DNA of 64,000 nucleotides from assembly GCF_026745355.1 (NCBI RefSeq), contig NC_079207.1, forward strand, positions 18,844,920 through 18,908,919. The letters run 5' to 3'. Position 1 is the first letter of the stretch, and each line of letters begins with the position of its first letter. The translations under genes and the position numbers were made by a program. The notes below the pieces were generated by a model. That model had not been told where the DNA came from. It searched no databases and saw only the letters and a list, made by a program, of their open reading frames with translations. Below, in pieces: positions 12,470 to 24,700 of this stretch. This stretch comes from Beta vulgaris subsp. vulgaris. Taxonomy: Eukaryota > Streptophyta > Magnoliopsida > Caryophyllales > Amaranthaceae.

Positions 12470-15093
12470 TCAATCTTCATGTTCATGTTCTTCGTCATTA
12501 CAGTTGTGCGATCCTGAACCCAGACCTAAACATTTGAGGAAAGCTTGTCTTGCAAGATCAAGGTAACGGCATGGGTGGAAGAATCTTTCTGCAACAGGAG
12601 AAGGAGCTATGTCCTTTATGGAGGAGCCATCCCTTTCTGAATTGTTCTCTAAACGCCTCAACCTGTTGCTAGCTGTGGTAGCTATTTCTTCCCTAGCATC
12701 ATGGTTTACAGTTGCCTGTTAAAATAACCTTAACGTCTTAAAATTTTACACCACTTTGTCTAATGTCTATGTAACAATAGTAATCGCAATAGAATTTACA
12801 CAGATTTAGAAATCGAAATCAAACAGCAAACTTTTACTCAATAAATTTTCAGTAGCTTAATAGATTTAAATCGTATATCTTTAATTTTCCTTCCTAATTA
12901 TCCTCCATGGAGGAACTACAGTAATCTAGGTCTCTACCTATCTATATACTTGTGTTAATCAGCCCTCATTTGAACTTTTCCAAATTTATCGGAACTTATA
13001 TGAACTTAATTTATCTAGATACTAACGTATAGCTCAAATTTCATCACATAACATAGAAAACCCCGAATTTGGTGATAGAGTATAAATCTATTCTTGGGAC
13101 TCCAAATATCAGCTTAAGTTTTTGGTTGAGTTGAATAGATTTATACTCTATCACTTGCTTCATAATGGTCACTACCAAATAATCAGAACTGTCATATAAT
13201 CACCCTAACGCCTCTATAAAGGGTACCCAACTAGGGCATAGTAAGGAAGATCTTTTCAATTGCATGCGACCTAATTCATATATTCGCAAAGAGTCTTTAG
13301 ATTAACCTTATAATTATAAATATGTTTCCTTAGGGCCGTCAATTCCAAAGGCCACTATTTAGTAATTTACACAAATACATGGAAGACGGATTAAAGAGAT
13401 CAGATGTGGACTGTTGAATCAGAGCTCCTAATTTAAGGGATGCTATCTGCTTTGTTGAAAATGGCTGGAGATAGACTGCAACTTAAAATGGTTTTAAGAA
13501 TCCAGGCTAAGTGAAAGAGAAATGATTGGCCTGGCATGATCATTTATTCAGTAAACAGCTCACTTTCAAGGGACCACATCACTGATCAACATTCTGGATA
13601 CTTCCAAGGAACTTTAATAAAAAAATAGTCGTTAATAACATAGCTGTAGCTGGAGAATTTGGCTCCCCAAAGCAACCAGGTCATTAATTTACATCGAAGA
13701 GCACCATTGAGCTTCATCACAACTAAGAAACTTCAGCCTATTTGATTGTAAGGGGAAATGTAACATTGAGGATTAGATTTAAGTTATGATAATCATGGAT
13801 GATTTTAGGACACTTGATGTCAGAAAAAGTATAAAACTATTTTGACCATTATCAAGCTCGCGAAAACTAATTCCATATAAAGGCTTGGTTTTCAGGGTTC
13901 CTCGTTCCTTCTCTTGGCTTCCTTGACCCCAGCAATTCTCTCACTTAGCCGCTCTTCCAAGAGTCAGAAACATAAGGGAAACTTTCCTCACTGTCGGAAT
14001 TGCACATTTCTAGCAGTTTACATCAACACAGTAACTTTTAGTTCTTGCATACAGTATATATATATCTAGTTTCGTTAGGAATTGTGTCAACAGCACTAGA
14101 CATTAGTATTTTAGTCATCCTAGGAGCTTGATAGACGGCAAAAGGATCATTGCCATGATAAATTTCCCTAGGTTCGTTCTCATAATCTCCAGCATAATTT
14201 TGTGATCATTTGCTGATATGATAATTATATATTGTTCTTGATACCCAAGGCCCAAGGGTGGCAATAGAAGGAAAGAAATAACTTCGGATTCTTGGCAAGT
14301 CAGGATTATCTGGAAGTCCTAGAATATACTCCACTATTCAATCTATTTTTAGCTGTAACAATGTAAAATTCGAGCAACCTGAAAATTATGTTTTCTATTT
14401 GATGCCTTCTATATATACACAATTTATATGCTTATCTATTTCATGTCCTAAAGGATAGATCATAATACAATTAGACCATACCAATCTCCATTCAAGATCA
14501 AATCAAGGAATCCCACATTGAATACCTTCATCCCATTTCACAACAAAAGTAACTTTCAGCAAAGACCCAATCTAAATTATTCTAACAAATGGGCCAATCA
14601 GAATGATTACTTGAAATTATCCCTGATTTTTTTCACAAAAGAAAAACACCTAATTAATCACAATGAACATATTTGGTGATGAGTCAACCCAGAAAACAAT
14701 GTAGAAAATCATTAAAAAAAATAAGCATATATATGTATACCCTCAAATTAACTCTAATTGGAGCTAATTAACATTCTCAAAACTAACAAAAAACTCATTC
14801 AAGATCAAAAATTGAAGCATTGAAAAGCTAATCGCACTAATCCGAACCTGGGTACTCGGAGAAGAAGAAACAAAGAATGCAGGTGAAATCCGCACCTGGG
14901 TACTTGGAGAACAGCTGTGAGAAATCTTCAAATTAGGAGAAATAGTAGTATGAGAATTAGTGGTTAAAGAAGAATCAAGAACAATAAAACCAAAGTAACA
15001 GAAAAGAATAATGAGGGTTAAAAGAAACATGATAAAAATTTGAATCCAAATAAGCCAAGGTATTCTAAAGTTGTCTAGTATAATATCAAACAT
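12470..15093 (-). CDS. Small one-pass membrane protein, unknown function (2 exons)
   Basis: Exon 1 runs from the ATG at 15093 to 14896 (or to 14848). Exon 2 runs from 12715 to the TGA at 12472-12470. The intron has CAG|GTGCGG (or CAG|GTTCGG) as donor and TTTTAACAG|GCAACTG as acceptor. Both donors leave phase 0, giving 147 or 163 residues. The protein opens with MFDIILDNFRIPWLIWIQIF followed by a hydrophobic segment (residues about 13-39), then a Ser/Thr-rich linker. It ends with a conserved-looking cysteine-containing block, FFHPCRYLDLARQAFLKCLG, and an acidic tail. I do not recognise a named family; an uncharacterised plant membrane protein fits best. A TATA box lies about 270 bp upstream of the ATG. 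The two donors sit in a tandem duplication at the end of exon 1. The intron (about 2.18 kb) holds a perfect hairpin at 13073-13153. Confidence 0.7.
13073..13153. repeat. Perfect 21-bp inverted repeat (hairpin) in intron 1
   Basis: The arms at 13073-13093 (TGATAGAGTATAAATC...) and 13133-13153 are exact reverse complements separated by a 39-bp loop. Transcribed in either direction, this forms an 81-nt stem-loop with a fully paired 21-bp stem. It may be the remains of a small MITE or a small-RNA source. No target duplication was found. Confidence 0.75.
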
Positions 15094-15364
15094 TTTTCTT
15101 CAAATCCAAGAAATTATTTGGGACTTGGGAGAAAGATCGGATTTTGAAGGGAAGAAAGAAATTATGGCTGTCTGGTGTTTTGGTGGGTGAGAAATGAGGA
15201 GAGAGAAAATGTAATTAGTGGGCTTTAGAGGATTATTTTGTGATTAGTGGGGTTTTTCACCCATAAAAAAGTAATTATAGGGGTTAAGAGGATTGGTTTG
15301 TGAAGTCAGAAAACAGAAATTATTATCTGGGTTGCTGATCTGGATGATGAAGTGATGATGATGG

Positions 15365-15376
15365 TTTATTTATATA
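15365..15376 (-). promoter_or_regulatory. TATA box for the gene at 12470-15093
   Basis: The minus strand reads TATATAAATAAA here, about 270 bp upstream of the ATG at 15093, which would give a 5' UTR of roughly 240 nt. It is placed by motif and distance only. Confidence 0.5.
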
Positions 15377-15594
15377 TGAGCTTGTTCTACAACTCTCAAG
15401 TCTCGATGGTAGTCCAACTCATTCAAGTACGATTCACGGCTAAATTTCTCAAGTATGCTCTTTTTAAATTTTAATAGGCATTTAGGCAAACATATATAGT
15501 ACCCTCTTTTTTTTTTTTCTTTTGGGTGAGCAACGGTAACCGAGTAAGACCAAGTTACAAATTAGAAGATAAGAAAAGTTGAATAATAATCAAA

Positions 15595-15945
15595 TAGGCA
15601 AAATTAGTGATCTGCGGCGCGAAACGCTAGCAGATTCCAATAGAAATAGTGCGAGCTTTCGAAAGACATAACTCATTGATTAGAAGTTTCCTCGAGCCAT
15701 ATCACGTATACTTAGACAACTCTAAGTCTATTTTTCCAATCCATTGAAATTATTCGATTACCAGAAACACATCAATGGTATGGTCAAAAAAGTAGACGTG
15801 GCTCTTTTTCTACATTTAATCTAATGATTTTCCGTTTTGTTTTCGCTCAAACTCGTACTATAAAATATCCATAACAATCCATACGCAATGTTCCTCTTCC
15901 AAATGCTAAAACTTAGCTAGTTATTATACTCCAAATATGTGCTCA
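15595..15945 (-). mobile_element. Degenerate fragment of the same LTR family as 3860-5219
   Basis: The segment aligns over about 350 bp with 4705-5060: shared strings include GAAAGACATAACTC, TTAGAAGT, AAGTAGACGTGG and CAAACTCGTACTA, in the same order and orientation but with many substitutions. Neither LTR end is present. It is an old truncated copy. Confidence 0.75.
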
Positions 15946-16438
15946 AGCTGGATGTGGGCCCCAGTGAATGATTGGGCGTCATGCTGATAGTCTCATGATC
16001 CATTTTGACGATTGAGCTCCCGCAATCTTATTTGCAATCATGGTTGAGAGCAACTTTTTTAAAAGTTGGGGCCATGATTTTTTTTAAAGATCGTTGTCAA
16101 GGATGCTCTTAGGGAGCTTGTTGATAGCCTTCCATCACAATGAGAGCCGATAAAACTTTAGTATACTGAATTACAACTTTTCTTTGTGAATACACGTTAA
16201 GAGGGATTTTGTGTAAATCTTGGGAAGTAAGGCAAGCATCTGATAAGCGAAGCGCTCCTAAGATAGTGTCTAACACAACACAATGATTTTCCTTCTAATA
16301 TGAATCCACTAACCTGCATCATACCCTTACACAATGTTCTTATTTCCTACATTAGTCTCCATTATGGAGTGTAGATCAATTAGCAAACACTCATTAAGTA
16401 ATCTCCTTGCTCGCATTTCGTCCCTTCACTCACCATCT
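15946..16438. other. Intergenic, unassigned
   Basis: No gene is visible. A short inverted-looking stretch near 16040-16110 (AAAAGTTGGGGCCATGAT, GGATGCTCTTAGG) could be a MITE end, but no partner terminus was found. Confidence 0.4.
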
Positions 16439-16687
16439 TCAGAAGAATTGGAGAAAGCTTGATTTATCATTAACCAATATAGGAGTATTTATACAATCCT
16501 AAGCATACAAAATATCTATGTATAACAATAATAGAGAAGATTAAGGGTCTGTTCTTCCCGGCTTATTTTCAGTTCAGTTCAGTTGCAATCAATTAAGTTC
16601 AGTTCTGTTCAGTTGCAATCAGTTCAATTCAGTTCAGTTCAGTCATTTAATTCTCTGATAATAAAACAATGATAATTATTACCAATG

Positions 16688-17152
16688 TTATTAGGATCGA
16701 GATCCTACTTTGGATCGTAGGGGTTGGTAGGATCGAATCGGTGAGATCAGATCGTAGGATCGTAAGATCCTACAATTCCGTAAAATAGAGAAAATGATGC
16801 TAGAATATAGTGAGAAACTCGTGTTAAAAATTTATAGAAATTAATAATGACTTATTTCATTAACAAATGGTGATAGTTTGTCAATACTATAAGATTGAAG
16901 TAACATGCAACCAAAATCTAATTGGAGAAATATAATATGTAAAAATACTTTATGATTTTTTTACTACGATAGCATCAGATAGTAGAGTCATAGGATCGTC
17001 GAATTATATTAAGATCCTACCATGTGATTTTTTGTGTTTGGCTAGGATCAAAAGATCCTACGAAATCAAGATCCTACATAGGATCGGGATCGGTGAGATT
17101 GTTCCGAATCGTGGAATCGTAGGATCGTAAGATCCGGATCGAGATTTTAACA
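16688..17152. mobile_element. GATC-rich nested element
   Basis: The segment is bounded by GTTATTAGGATCGAGATCC on the left and, read in reverse complement, GTTAAAATCTCGATCCGGAT on the right. It contains many copies of AGGATCGTAGGATC and its inverse GATCCTAC. This looks like a MITE with degenerate inverted ends nested in the Harbinger-like element. The superfamily is uncertain, since no clear duplication was found. Confidence 0.5.
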
Positions 17153-17158
17153 ACAATG

Positions 17159-17223
<65 letters not shown>

Positions 17224-17224
17224 T
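17159..17224. repeat. (ATT)n microsatellite
   Basis: An uninterrupted ATT/TTA trinucleotide run is followed by imperfect ACT and ATT repeats to about 17360. The open frames of poly-Ile and poly-Thr across it are artefacts. Confidence 0.97.
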
Positions 17225-18059
17225 ACTACTACAACTACTACTATTACTATTACTATTATAAATATTAATATCATGATTACAATTATTATTATGATATTAT
17301 TATATTATTATTATATTATTATTGGTATATTATTGTTGTTATTAATACTCCTATTACTATTGCTTTTAAAAATAATGTGTGTCTATTTATATATATTGGT
17401 GAAAGAAAAAAAATAACCTAATACTTATTCGATTAGCATTATTTTTCCGATTCCCAAATCTCAACTAAAATAAAGCGTAAAGGCGCATAATTGTAGAAAA
17501 ATCAAAATCTATCACAATCAAAACAGTCGATCAACGACAAACAAAAAAAGATCTAAAAAAGAGGAAAGATTTTGAGCTCTTTGCAAAATTACAGTAAAAA
17601 AACATGGAAAATAATGTAAACATCCTATTAAATGTGTGACATTCTTTTTAATCATTGGGTGATAAAGTATATTATATATTTCGATATTCTAATTTTGTTC
17701 GTCAAGTTATTAGTTTATCTGTTTATTACGAACTAATCCATCTACCTCACAATAATTTATTACAATTTAATAATTTTATTATAATTTAATAATTTATTAT
17801 TATTTTATTTAATAATTTATTATTATTAATAATTCATTATTATGAATTTATTATTAATTAGATAATATTATATTATATTATTATCACTACTATTAGTTAT
17901 AATTCAATTCAGTTCAGTATAGTTCAGCTGTTTTATGCCGAAAAGAACAGGCCCTAAGCTGCAATATTACAAAATATAAAAGATGACTCTTCTAGCTACA
18001 ACGAACTAGGAAAGAGTATAACAAACTTATTACCTATAATAATTTCCTCGAATCCATCA

Positions 18060-21000
18060 TAGGGACGATGAAGAGAAAGCAAGGTTGGTGAGGTCATTGG
18101 TGACATGGTGTGAAGCACCAGAGTCAAGGAGCTAGGAGGGTGTGGGGTTTGGGGGGAGAGCGGCGACATTACCTTGAGGAGAAGGCGTGGAGTGGGGAAG
18201 AGTAGGTCGGGCTTGGGGAAATTTTCTTGAAAAATAGTGCAACGATAAAGAGAATGGCTATAAGCATGACACCACTGACAGTTCCCTTGATAGCCTTGGG
18301 GTTTGGAGGTGGGGGATTTTTTGTTAGAGGATTGAGGAGATTTGGAGTAGGTGTTGCGGTGGGAGGATGAGGAGGTGTGAGGTGGGCGAGACTTGGAGAG
18401 GGGTTGGGAAGTGTGGATATGGGAAGCAGCATAGTGATAGTGGCGGGTAGGGATGTAGGGGTGGGAGTAGGCGTGGTGGTGATGTAACCTTTACAAATAA
18501 AGAGTTTTTTGTCAAGTTCGTCAAAGGTGATTAGGGGTGTCACAGTCATTAAATGCATCAACAACGCAGGTAAAGTTGGAGTCGTGGAGTCCTTTATGGA
18601 CTCGCTCAATGAGATCCTCGGGATTAACATGTTCACCAAGGATGGCAAGATGATCCCACAAACAAAAATCACATTCATATACTCGAGGATGGTGAGGGCA
18701 TCTTTGGTTATTTGGCGGAATTTGGCTTTGAGAAGTTTGGCATGACTGCGAGAGTTGTGGGCAAAGGTATGTGCTAGGATATCCCATGTTTCCTTGGCCG
18801 TGGAAGCACGAGAGACAAGAGGAACAATGGAAGCATCAAGGGTACCTGTAACAACCCTGAATTTCCACTTTCTTAGAAAACATATTAGAGTGCAAAACAT
18901 GGATAATTCAAGAGCTGTTATGCCGCGGTACGGTTATTAAACATTTAATAACAGCAAGGCGAAAGGTACTACTACTAATACATAAATTAATTATTAACTA
19001 TTACAACTAAAAGAAAATTTAATTAATTAATACACCCCTATAACAAACCATAATTCTAAACTATTGCAGCAGAAGTCTTAACATTAATAAATCTACATCT
19101 AGATGAAGTCAACGCTCTCACCCCAATATAAGCTAATCACCATCAAGCCCTGGACATTGAAGCATGTAATATCAGCCAAAAGGCTGAGCAAGATTTCATA
19201 CCAATAACAACTTTGAAGTATCTAATGTGCAGGTGGAATACATATATAGTATTCCACAAAAATCATTTCACTTGTACAACATTCAACTTGAATATAATAG
19301 ACAACCTTCAATAATTCAAATCCACTTTACTTTCTTTTTAAACCATTATGTAAAACTTTCAAATATAACTCCTTTGAAATCTGTGAGTAGGAAGTAATAA
19401 AAATCCAATGAGCTAGCTAGACTCACTAGATAAGGTAAACATCAAAGTCCCTAGTATGCATACCCCTAACTTGATAACGTATCAAGAAGGAAGACGAATG
19501 GCAAGAGTATTGATCAATATACTCCCAACTACTATAATAAACTGTTGAGACACTGTTAACTCAACATAATTCCATACTCGAGGAATACCACTTACCGGCA
19601 ACCCCACAATTTATACAAACTTAATAATAATGAGTAACTTCCTCCTTTTTAATAATTTCAAACTTGTCTCACGAGGAACTTCCTCCTTTTAATAATATCT
19701 TAAATAATCTCATGAATTATTTTGATATAAACATCGTCAAAATAATTAAAAGCTCCATAAATAGCATCATAAAAACGATTCCAAACTCTAGCATAAATCA
19801 CAAATCAATATGAAATACTTTTTGTAATAATCTGTACAAGCTTAGTATGAAATCTTACTTTATTAGCAAATCTCTGTCAACCAATCTCAATTACAAGTCA
19901 AAAGGGTTCTTCTACGAACCGGCGATCTACAATATAATATAATATGATATAAATCACTTGACTATATTTTACATAGTTTACTTATAAACGACATAACCTA
20001 GTTAATGAGCCTTAACTACCTTTAAAAATAACTCACTTTAAACTTAATCCAAAAAGAATACACCAAAGTCAACAAAAGTCAAACAGTAAATACTACTAAC
20101 TACATGAAAATAACATGCATCATATTTAATTTCAGCAGAAACTTAAATAAAGGATAACTTTCCCCTATGAAGTCCAAATGAAACATTTCTTGAGCCTATC
20201 TTGGGTGAAATTTCGATACAAACAACTTTTGGGAAGTACTATTTTGGCTAAAACGCCCATAAGCTGACGAAAAATACAAATTACGAATCTGACCTATAAT
20301 TCCTACGAGTTACAGTTCTTGTTGATAAACTTATTACTAATAAGCAAAATTTCTTTCAATCAAGCTACACCAACACTCATAATAAAAAACCCCCGATTCG
20401 ATTTAACTCAAGAACCCTAAACTAACAAAACTCCAATTCGAAATGAAGCCAAAACTGAAATCAAAACATGACAAAGAATCTTACTTGATTAGGGGAAGTA
20501 ATGAGAGCAAAATTACACTATAAGAGAACCCCAAAAATCTCCACTCCGATCCGATTTATGACCCGAAAACCGCAAGTCCATGAACAATTTTATACCCTTT
20601 GAAAAACCAAGAAAAACCGAGAACTATTGAAGATGGATGAATCACGGTTGGTGTATGATGATAGTTGATGGAAGTTCTTGTAGCTTTATTGATACTTGTT
20701 ACTAGGAGTTGAAGATTGAAAAAAAAAAAAACCAAGATGAAGTACAGAGGAAAAAGGTGTCGTGGGTTTGATGCTTGGCAACTAGGATTAGGTAACAGTA
20801 GTACTCCTCCCTTTCCTTTACTTTCCTTTCTTTTCTTTTCTTTTCTTTTTTTTTCCTCCCTCTTTATAATATTTAATTAACATAATTAGTAGTTGGGTAC
20901 TTAAACCTAGGAAATTTAGGAATTAGTTTTTTTGACTCCTTTTAAGGTAAAGTTAACTTGAGGGAAATAAAATATATTTACTAAAAGAGTATTTTAAATT

Positions 21001-21400
21001 ATTTTTTTTATAAACTAAAATAATATAAGTACTGATTAAACAAGGGTGTTACGGTACCAGTAATGGCACCAAACAAAGCTTGTCTTGGCGAATCCATGTG
21101 GTATAGGCCAGATTAGAGGTTGAAGTGGTGGAGGTGGATGATGTGGCGGCAAGGGTGGGAGATGGTTGTGGGTGGGTGCTAACGGTGAATTTGAAAAGGC
21201 TTAGCAAACAAGAGTGGCTTCAAGTTGTAACTTCTAGGATAAATAATTGGTGGTGGTAAGCTTAATTATGTTGGTAAGGGTGACAACAAGTAACAGAGAG
21301 GTAGGTTGAGCATCGTCAGGGATAGTGGGGATTGTTGTGGAGTCGGATGAAGGAGGATGGAGGTTCGAAAAAAATTGAGGGGAAGGAAAGTTACTACACT
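18060..21400 (-). pseudogene. Copia gag (UBN2-type) with start of protease, broken
   Basis: Reading the minus strand from about 21400, the frame reaches WIRQDKLCL just before the solo LTR (18847-21053). It resumes after it with TGTLDASIVPLVSRAST and AKETWDILAHTFAHN, the classic UBN2/copia gag core. A zinc knuckle, CQWCHAYSHSLYRC (CX2CX4HX4C), is visible near 18230-18275 in another frame, so at least one frameshift separates it. The protease opening DSGASHH at about 18085-18105 is preceded by a stop. Gag would form the retrotransposon particle; this copy cannot. Confidence 0.75.
18847..21053 (-). mobile_element. Chromovirus-type solo LTR (2,207 bp) inside the copia gag
   Basis: The insert is flanked by GTACC at 18842-18846 and 21054-21058, a perfect 5-bp duplication, and splits gag between adjacent codons. 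On the minus strand it reads (C)GTAACACCCTTG...CAGGGTTGTTACA, the usual ends of Tekay-like LTRs; the first base is C instead of T, probably a point mutation. A CT-rich leader region lies at about 20640-20870. There is no internal domain, hence a solo LTR. Confidence 0.85.
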
Positions 21401-21496
21401 ACTACCATGAAGGACTTGAGAAAGCTCGATTTATCATTAAGTAGTAAAGGAGTATTTATACAATCCTAAGCATACAAAATATCTATGTATAGCAAT

Positions 21497-21773
21497 TGTT
21501 GAGTAAGGCATGGTTACTCAAGGAAGAAGAAAGTAAGCAAGAGAGAATTGCGGCGCATTCAGGTTGATTTCATTAAATGTAATATATCCCCCCTAGACAA
21601 TAGCACACCTATTATTCATATAGTGGTATCATCAGCAATCCCTAGGATGATTCACACTAGAGGACAAAAGATAAAAGGCTTACAAACTAGCGGTTAATAA
21701 TCAACATCTGGACTGACTAAGATATTTGGGCTAGACCAAATAAACTAGGCTATAATTGGGCCATATTTCATCA
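21497..21773 (-). repeat. 3' LTR of the inner copia element
   Basis: The left LTR copy (277 bp) carries TGTTGAGTAAGGCATGG at its outer edge. The purine tract of the element, seen on the plus strand as TTCCCCCTCAA, abuts it at 21774-21784. Confidence 0.93.
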
Positions 21774-21784
21774 TTCCCCCTCAA
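21774..21784 (-). promoter_or_regulatory. Polypurine tract of the inner copia element
   Basis: The minus strand reads TTGAGGGGGAA immediately upstream of the 3' LTR start TGATGAAA. This is the primer for plus-strand synthesis in LTR retrotransposons. Confidence 0.85.
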
Positions 21785-21789
21785 GCTGA

Positions 21790-24700
21790 GAGTGAGAGGA
21801 TAGAACTCACAGCTTGGACATTATAGCCTGGTGCTTGTCTACAGGTATGCTCTTGGTGAGTATGTCTGCTAGTTGATGATGTGTCGAGACATAAACAAGT
21901 TTGATGCATCCTTGATTCACCTTGTCTCACACATAGTGACAATCCACTTCCACATGCTTTGTTCTCTCATGGTGAACGGGATTCACAACAATAGCTAAGG
22001 CAGCTTGATTGTCACATTTACAGTTACAAGTGTAAGAGATGACAGGCCAAGATCCTTGAGGAGATGTGTTAGCCAGGATACTTCACAAATAGTCAGAGTC
22101 ATGGCTCTGTATTAAGCTTCAACACTGGATCTTGCAACTACCTGTTGTTTTTTAGTTTTCCAGGAGACAAGTGAATCACCAAGTAAAATACAAAAGCCAG
22201 TGGTGGATATTCTAGAGATTGGACATCCAGCCCAATCACTGTCAGTATAAGCTGTGAGGTGAGCAGAAGATCTTGCAGCTAGCATAATGCCTTGTCCAGG
22301 GCTACCTAGGAGGTATCTTAAGACTCTCTTTGCAACCTGCATATGAACTGAAGTGGGCCTTTGCATGAATTGGCTCAGAGTGTGTACTGCAAAGATTATG
22401 TCTGGTCTTGTGATGGTCAAGTAGATTACCTACTTGATGTTGGTAGTCAGTAGGCTGTGAGAGATAGGGCCCCATGTCATGAGTAAGTTTCATGTGAGGG
22501 TCTATAAGAAGCTTCAAAGGTTTGCTACCACTCAGGTGATATTCCTTGATCAGATCTAGGACATATTTCCTTTGGGACAAGAAGAATCCATCATGGGACC
22601 TATATACTTCAATTCCCAGGATGTAATTGAGAGGACCAAGGTCCTTCATGTGAAATTGAGATGCAAGAAAGCCTTTGGCCTCACTTATGAGTTGTGAGTT
22701 GTTTCCTGCAATTAACAGGTCATCTACATAGCACAACACCGTGACAACTTGAGTGTGTTGTCTCTTGATGAAGAAAGAATAATCTGCCTTGGATTGTACA
22801 AAGCCAAAATTGATGAGAGCAACAAATAGCTTTGCAAACCACTGCCTAGGTGCCTGCTTGAGTCCATACAGTGACTTTTGCAGTTTGCACACTTTTGTGG
22901 GGCGAGTTTCTACAAAGACTTTCTCCCCCTGTCCAATCACAATGGGTATATTAGGATCCGAGTACCCAGGAGGTACCTTCATGAACACATCTTCCAATAA
23001 ATCTCCATGAAGAAAAGCATTCTTTACATCCATTTGGCGCACACACCAATCTTCTATTGCAGCTACTGCCAATAGGGATCTCACAATGGTCATTTTTGCC
23101 ATTGGAGCAAAAGACTCGGCATTAGTCTATGCCTTCTCTTTGTCTACATCCCAGCACCACCAATCTAGCTTTGTGCCTTTCTACACTCCCATCTAGCGTC
23201 CGATTTTCAGCTTTAGCGTCCGATTTCAGTCGGACGCTAATTAGCTTCCGACGAAAATCGGACGCTAAAGCTAAAGAAATTTCGGACGCTAAACTTTTAG
23301 CGTCCGCTAAGCGGACGGTAATTGGACAATTAGAGACCAGGGGTTTTGCATCAGCCTTTTAGCGTCCGATGACGGACGCTAATCTCGTTAGCGTCCGATA
23401 CCGCATTTTTAGCGTCCGATTTTGACGGACCAAAAAAAGTGACATTCTTGTTGTGTTGAATCAATTCTTATTTCAGCCATGTTGGCAACATGAGTAGTTG
23501 ACTCAGTTGTTGCATCTCCACTCTTTAGGTTAGTTGTGTAATCATCAAGCCATGTTGGTGGTTTGGTTTGTCTACTAGATCTTCTCAAAGTTGGTTCATG
23601 AATTACAGGCTGTGCAGGTGATGGTGGTTGTTGTGGTTCAGGTCATTATCACCAGGTTCAGTAGGTGGTGGGTGTATAGTGTTTGGTTCAAGATTAGACT
23701 CAGGTTCAAGGTTTATTTTTGTTTTAGTGTATGTGTTGTTTTTAATGGCTGAGCTATCTGATGGCATAAGGAGATAGGTTATGGTTGTATGTAGTGTGTT
23801 TGGGCTTGATTGTGTTTGTTACATGGGAAGATATGCTCATAGAATTTCACATGTCTGGTGATGAAAGTTTGGTTGGTTGTAAGATTCAACAGCTTGTAAC
23901 CTCTCTGATTACTAGGGTATCCTAGAAATACACAAGGAATTCCCCTTGCTTGCAGTTTGTCTCTAGTTCTAGTTGGGTTCCTGACCATGGCTAAGCACCC
24001 AAAAGCCTTAAGATGGTCATATGTAGGCTTTTTGTCAAATAATTTCTCAAAAGGAGTGACATTACCAAGCACTTAATTTGGCAATCTGTTTATAATATGC
24101 ACTGCAGTCAATACACAATCACCCAGTAGGAGAGAGGTAACCCAGCTTGCATTCTCAAAGCTCTAGCCATTTCAAGCATATTCATGTGCTTTCTCTACTC
24201 TTCCATTCTGTTGTGGGGTGTCCTCACAAGAAGTTTGGTGTACACTTCCTTGATCACCAAAAAATTCCTTGCATTCTCCTTCTTTAAATTCTAAGGCATT
24301 GTCTGACCTTATAATCTTTATGGACACACCAAATTGATTCTTAACAAATTTATCAAACAACTTTATCACACTCAATGCATCAGACTTCAATGCTAGCAGA
24401 TACACCGATGTTGCTCTTAAATAACCATCTACTAATGTCAGAAAGTACCTGTATCTTTCTCTAGTACAGACCTTATAAGGCCCCCAGATGTCAATATGAA
24501 CAAGGCTAAAAGGTGAGAAAGCAATTGATTCACTCAAAGAGTAAGGCAACTTTGTGAATCTAGCCATTGGACAGGTTAGACAAACATCATTAGATTTAAC
24601 ACAAGCATCTGCAATACATTAAATTAACTTTAACTTGTTCATTGGTGCATGTCCTAATCTGTTATGCCACAAGACATAATCATTTCTGTTACTAATTACA

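Larger units (their letters stand above)
16545..17954. mobile_element. Harbinger-like non-autonomous element in the outer 3' LTR
   Basis: Terminal inverted repeats GGGTCTGTTCTT and (reverse complement of the right end) GGGCCTGTTCTT are flanked by a TAA duplication at 16542-16544 and 17955-17957; the 3-bp TWA duplication is the PIF/Harbinger hallmark. The uninterrupted target exists in the other LTR copy near 26655-26670. Subterminal DNA is made of TTCAGTTCAG-type repeats on both sides. The interior holds a GATC-rich repeat block and an (ATT)n microsatellite; no transposase is seen. Confidence 0.8.

Noticed and set aside
14509..14519. Single USE-like ATCCCACATTG in the intron of the membrane-protein gene
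   Set aside because: No TATA box at the fixed distance, and isolated, so chance is likely.
17074..17416. Long poly-Ile/Val/Thr open frames on both strands
   Set aside because: They are translations of the (ATT)n and related microsatellite, not genes.
18324..18524. Pro/Thr-rich protein on the minus strand
   Set aside because: It is an off-frame reading of the broken copia gag.
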